This document shows, in pieces, positions 59,245 to 64,000 of a stretch of 64,000 nt of DNA; positions within the stretch are counted from its first letter, which is position 1, and each line of letters starts with the position of its first letter. The stretch spans positions 377,359-441,358 of the forward strand of contig NW_004955435.1 of NCBI RefSeq assembly GCF_000276665.1, given 5' to 3'. The stretch is from Chinchilla lanigera (taxonomy: Eukaryota > Chordata > Mammalia > Rodentia > Chinchillidae). Made by a program: the position numbers and the translations under genes. Below the pieces are notes generated by a model. That model did not search any database. It had not been told where the DNA came from and worked only from the letters and a program-made list of their open reading frames with translations.

Positions 59245-60082
59245 CATGACTTTCCTGAAATACACCCCCTCACTTCACACACGCATTGTTCTTACCACTT
59301 TCAGTTCTGGAAGTCTTTTGTGAGTGTCTTTAGTCGCACAGTTGTGGCTGTCCTGATGTCCTGAATCAGTTCAAAATATTTACCTCTTATGATTATTTTG
59401 ACTGTAGGGAAGAGCCAAAAGCCATATGTTGCCAGATCCAGTAAATAAGGCACGTGAAGACAGAACATACTGTGTTTTGCAACCTTGCCTTTCCATCGGA
59501 TGGCACTCTAGAACAGCATTCGCTGTATTATCACACCTCGTAACAACGCTCATGAAAGAGGACTTTCAGAACTGCTTCAGAAAGTGGCAAGAAGGATGGC
59601 ATTATGTGTTTGAAGTGGGATGGGGTGAGTGTTTTTAGGGAGACTAATGGCAGTGTGTCTTTTATTACAGGTAAGTCCTCAACTTATGAATAAATTCTGG
59701 GAGAACATTTGTAAGTTAGATTTGTTTGTTAAGTCTGACAAGAGGAGTCTTATATGCCTTTGACACAAATATACAATGTGAAGCATAAAAAAAGCCAAAC
59801 CTTCACATTACCACTGCCTTTCTTCTTGCTTTCAGACGTCCTGGGCTCTGGTTGAGCACTATACTACTATACACTGTCACATTGTAAGGTGAGCACACAA
59901 CAACACAACTATGACAGTGTCTGGCAGACATATGAGCTACTTTGCAATTTGTTTGCATCTATGTAAAGCGAGGTCTGTTGTATCTGTGAAAGTTTGCAAC
60001 TTGAATGTGTGTAAGTCAGGGACTTACTGTAATAATTTTTTCAAAAATTTAAACATTCACTATATACTTTGATTATACCTTA
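59245..60082 (+). mobile_element. Second fold-back mariner of the same family, interrupted by another transposon
   Basis: 59250-59440 is transposase sequence on the minus strand ('tggctgtcctgatgtcctga' is the inverse of a stretch near 48810-48840). 59510-59660 is the transposase 3' end on the plus strand (DFQNCFRKWQEGWHYVFEV). The right end resumes after the insert at 60032 and closes near 60082 (GATTATACCTTA). Left end abuts an AG-rich repeat. Confidence 0.75.
59666..60031 (+). mobile_element. Short Tc1/mariner-superfamily nonautonomous DNA transposon inside the mariner
   Basis: Left end TACAGGTAAGTCCTCAACTT; right end, inverted, TACAGTAAGTCCCTGACTTA. Bounded by TA. About 366 bp, no coding capacity. 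Confidence 0.7.
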
Positions 60083-60089
60083 AGGAGAC

Positions 60090-60280
60090 TGTTGTATTTC
60101 TCCTATTTTATTATTGTTAGTATCTTACTTGCCTAGCTTAAAATTAATTCTCATAAAATATATTAATATATATTTAAAAATGTAGTACAGTACATATAGG
60201 GTTTGGTACTATCTTTGGGTTTAATCATCCACTGGGGGTCTGGAAACATGCCCTCAGTGGAAAGGTGGGACTCATACATA
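60090..60280 (+). mobile_element. Tigger-type DNA transposon right-end remnant
   Basis: 'tatagggtttggtactatct' then 'catccactgggggtctggaa' and 'cctcagtggaaaggtgggac', as in Tigger/MER2-group 3' ends. Confidence 0.6.
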
Positions 60281-61469
60281 TAGAAGTTATATACACCTTA
60301 GGACTAGGAAGAACTAAAAAAATTATCTCATCCAACTACCTTTTCTTAAACTTTGGATATTGAAGTAAGTTACTTACCCATGGCCATTCGTATACTTGGT
60401 AGCAAAATCAGGTCTAGGGCATAAATCTATAAGCCTACACATGAAAGACAATTATACTAGTGCTTTAGTCCTATATATAAGAAAGATAGAACTCAAAGAG
60501 CCAGAGAACAATTATGGTTCAGTAGTTAGAGCCTCATAGGGAAAATATCTGTTCCATTAAGTTCTGCATATTAAAAAGGGAGATAATTTTCTTCACTCTT
60601 AAACTGTAAAAAAGAAACTTCTCTAAGTTTATAGTCATAGCAAGTTCACTGGCTTTCCTCACAAACTAATTTTCTTATTGCAGTTATTTATATATGATTA
60701 AAACATGCAGTGCCTGATGCCTGAAACTTCCTGTATATCTTGTTTCATACATATTGAATGTCTTAAATGATCCAATTTTATTTTTTGTTTGTAAGTAAAC
60801 ATTCTGTGTATCACAACATTATATTTATTTACAAATATTTAACTATCCGGGAAATGAACATACAATAAAAATCTCCTCTGCTCAATGACTAAATCTAGAA
60901 AAATCAAATCTGGGACTTAGCAGCTTAGGAGATTTTCAGTCCAACTTTCCACTCCTTGCAGTAATTTTTAAAAGTTATAACTGTGACGGATTTCTGGCTC
61001 CTGCCTGAAAACCTGCGGAGGTTAGTCTCACCTCACGACGCAGCTGCTGTTATAACCACGCAGCACAGTAGCTAGTAAGTTCTTTTTTGCGTCGAATCAA
61101 AATTTACTTTCTTTAACTTCCAGCTTCTTATCCTAGTCTCTGGAGAACAGAGAATTACTACATGCCTCTTTCCATGGCAGCCCTTCAAATATCTGAAAGC
61201 AGATATTATGCCTTTTCTTATTCTTCACCTCCAAAGTTGCTTGAATAATTCGTCAAAAATTATAGCTTCTACCATTCACGTGGAAATCTGCCTTTCATTA
61301 CATTCTAATTGGTCAGTGTCCCCTTTAAAATGTGGCATCTGGGATTAAATTCTATGTTAGAGAGGTGGTTTACCTAGCCAGAAATACAATAGAACTGTCT
61401 CAGGTAGTGATCTCTGGGTGGTAATTTCTCAAGAAGACAGCATTCAGACAGACTGAGTTCCTTAGCAGC
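60281..61469. other. Intergenic sequence, nothing recognised
   Basis: AT-rich, no conserved ORF or clear repeat. Confidence 0.35.
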
Positions 61470-61556
61470 GGGCCTGGGGATACAACTCTGCAGTAAAATG
61501 TTTGTCTCGCATGCAGGAGGCCTTGAGTTTGATGCCCAGCACCACACACAGAAAAA
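61470..61556 (+). mobile_element. Old ID-like SINE
   Basis: 'gggcctggggatacaactct', 'ggccttgagtttgatgccca', A-rich tail. Diverged. Confidence 0.65.
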
Positions 61557-61825
61557 ATGTTTCTTAGAGAAAGGGGTGTAGTGAAAATATTTGGTAAACT
61601 CTATATGAAGTAATTTGCTGTACCTCGTCTAAGATTTTAAAATAAAACAAATAATCAAAGCATTTTACATAATGCTGATTTCAACTTTTAGATCTGGAGA
61701 TTAGCAAAAAGATTATTTTTTCTTTGGTAAAAGGATAAAAGCCCTTTTAGTCTCAGTCCTTATTCTGGACTGTTTTTGAATTGAATGCATTTTAAATATG
61801 CTAATTTTTGGAAATATATTGCTTG

Positions 61826-61970
61826 TTTTTGAGACTGAGTCTCACTATGTAGTTTAAGCTGGTCTTGAACTCACTATGTATCCTCTGGCTGCCTAACCTT
61901 ATGGAGATCTTCCTGCCTCAGGCTTCTGAGTGCTAGGATTACAGGCATGTAACGTATATAATGCCCAGCA
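61826..61970 (-). mobile_element. B1 SINE (diverged)
   Basis: 'gagactgagtctcactatgt', 'ggtcttgaactcactatgta', 'gagtgctaggattacaggca'. Confidence 0.88.
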
Positions 61971-62446
61971 TGGAACATATATTATTGAAGTAAGTGATAA
62001 ATGTCATTTTAAAAATTGATATATACAAAAAATTGTATATGCTTATTTAATAATATGATAGGAAGATCTCCTATTGATATTCAATTTTTTTGTTTTTATT
62101 AGTACATGTTAACTATTTTTGTTAATACATAAAAATTACATTCATCATGGAGAGAGTTGGTACATGTACATAAACCATTTTAATTCTTTTTAAAAAGACA
62201 TTTTAACAAGTAGAGATATTTTCAAAGTAGAGTTTTAAATATATAATCTTTATTTCTTCCACTTTATTTTATACTTTTAAATTTTTCTGGTTTTAATTTT
62301 GTTAAAATTAGAATAAGAATCTGACCTTAATATAGTTTAATGTTGTCATATATTTGTTCATTCTCAATTGCTTTTTGAGTATCAATTATGTGTTAAAGGC
62401 TTGACAAAGGCATTGATTGTTTCTTCTTTTTTCTTCATTAACTTTA

Positions 62447-62545
62447 TTTTTTTTTATTTTTTATTTTTTTCTGGTACCGGGAATCAAACTCATGACCTTG
62501 TGTTTGCCAGGCAGGCCCTGTGCCACTGAGCTAAATCCCCAGCCC
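62447..62545 (-). mobile_element. ID-type SINE
   Basis: 'ctggtaccgggaatcaaact' to 'ctaaatccccagccc'. Perfect 14-bp duplication CTTCATTAACTTTA at 62433-62446 and 62546-62559. Confidence 0.96.
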
Positions 62546-62761
62546 CTTCATTAACTTTAGAAGAATTTTTGAGAAGAGTAACTTTTTTTCTAATGTGCTT
62601 GGTATGTATTTATACCCTGAATATTCTGATTAAGTATTCCAACATTCTAACTGTGGGTTATAATTGTCAATATAAATGAGAATATAACTATAATCACGAA
62701 ATATAAATATGAGCCCCAAATTGGTAATGGTAATGATCAGAGCCCTACCCATTTCTTTACA

Positions 62762-63200
62762 CAAAATATGTATTAGTCTGTTTACTGTTACCATGACAAA
62801 ATACCCGAGTTTGCATCTTTTTAAAGAAGAGAGGTTTACTTCGAAGGTGGGACATCACGGTTGAGTAGCTCTGTTGTTCGCCTCCTGGTGAGGGCTTCGG
62901 ACGGCTGGCCTCGGAGCAGAAGTATGTTTGAGAGACAGAAATAGTGTGGAGAACAGGAAACCAGAAAGAGGGGAGGGGCAGGCTTGCTCCTTTATAACTG
63001 TCCCTGAAAGAACATCCCAGGTCCCAGGAAAACTACATCAGTGCCTTCTACAGAGAGCACTTTCAATGACCTAATTACTTCCCACTAGACCCAGCTCTTT
63101 AAAGGTGCCACACTATGTCCCCCATGGCCACGTGGGAACAAGCACCTACCACATGCATTCCTGTGGCATACAGTTAAATTATGTCCAAACCACAGCATGT
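62762..63200 (-). mobile_element. MaLR-type LTR, minus strand
   Basis: 'tgtattagtctgtttactgt', 'gacaaaatacccgagtttgc', 'acctaattacttcccactag', 'tatgtccaaaccacagc'. Confidence 0.78.
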
Positions 63201-63909
63201 AGGTTCTTGACCAATATTTGCCCTGTGAATGCTACATATTATTCCTAATTATTCCTAGTCTTGGTAGTGAACTTGGCGTTATAGCTGGAGGTTAAATAGT
63301 ATAGATTTATGCACCATTGTTCAAATAAGGGAGACACTTTGAGATTGTAGTATTTTAAGACCTCATATCTCTTTTGTAGGAACATTACTTCTTGGTCAAG
63401 AGAAACTAGTATATTTTCTAAAGCATAACAATATTGTTATGTGATTTGATTTGTAACATGTATCAAATAGACTAAAGAACCTAAATTATTCAAAAATACA
63501 TACCCAATTAGAATAAAAATTAGTTGTTTAGTGCTATCCACCCTGGACAAATTTATTAAGGGAGACCCAGTAAATCACTTCCAAGAATTACAGCATTCTG
63601 CATACATTTTGAAAAATAGCCATTTGTTGGCATACTTTTAAAAAAATTGTGTAATTTAAACTTTATTCTTTTACAAAAGCAAAATAATAGATAATAGGAA
63701 GTAGGGAGATAGATCTTTTGCAAAAAGGAAGGGAACTGAGAAACGGAGAGAGTGAGGAGGGAGGTGAAAAGGATGAAAGACATTAAACTGTGTTCTGTAC
63801 CAGCTCTCCACAAGGGATGTGGCTGTTACGTACTGCAGACATGTGCTAATAAAAAAATAAAGACTGGGAAAGAGAGAACAAGGTAGATCCATTTACCTAT
63901 ATATACTTT
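63201..63909. other. Intergenic sequence, nothing recognised
   Basis: AT-rich, no conserved ORF. Confidence 0.35.
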
Positions 63910-64000
63910 TAAAAATTTTTTTTCTTTTTTGAGTCAGGGTCTCGCTATGCAGTTTAGGCTGGCACTGAGCTCACTTTATAGCCCAGGCTGGCCTTGAACT
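63910..64000 (-). mobile_element. B1 SINE, cut by the window end
   Basis: 'gagtcagggtctcgctatgc' and 'tagcccaggctggccttgaa'; the element continues past 64000. Confidence 0.92.

Overview
The window is mammalian nuclear DNA from a rodent. The evidence is interspersed repeats: many tRNA-Ala-derived ID-type SINEs, 7SL-derived B1 monomers, composite B1+ID units, L1 copies with 3' tails, MaLR/ERVL-type solo LTRs, and GT-AG introns in the one gene. I see no B2 or B4 SINEs, and the ID copies end in a GGTACCGG-type tail, so a non-murid rodent is likely. The species cannot be fixed from sequence alone.

The only protein-coding gene I can support is RWDD3 (RSUME), on the + strand. It has four coding exons at 22685-22769, 32134-32621, 34426-34541 and 34640-34754. 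Spliced, they give an intact 267-residue protein. Exon 1 lies in a CpG island that is broken by a 365-base run of N in the start of intron 1. RWDD3 protein is known to bind the SUMO E2 enzyme UBC9 and enhance sumoylation.

Layout: 1-4500 is mostly unique sequence with ancient L2 and MaLR remnants. 4500-14650 is two minus-strand L1 blocks with ID, B1 and LTR insertions. 14650-22200 is mostly unique, with one unclassified retroposed insert (14773-15117) and one B1. 22200-35100 is RWDD3, its CpG island and introns. 35100-40100 is mostly unique. 40137-46340 is a near-full-length but decayed minus-strand L1 riddled with ID insertions. 46500-64000 is gene-free sequence holding L1 fragments, three ERVL/MLT2-type LTRs, MaLR remnants, two inverted mariner derivatives and assorted SINEs.

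I found no operon-like, CRISPR-like or defence-like system. The most unusual structures are two fold-back mariner copies of one family (one interrupted by a second DNA transposon), a solo LTR whose 5' part was tandemly triplicated together with flanking DNA, an L1 with a 5' inversion, a perfect 15-bp hairpin near 1.65 kb, and the unclassified 345-bp retroposed sequence.
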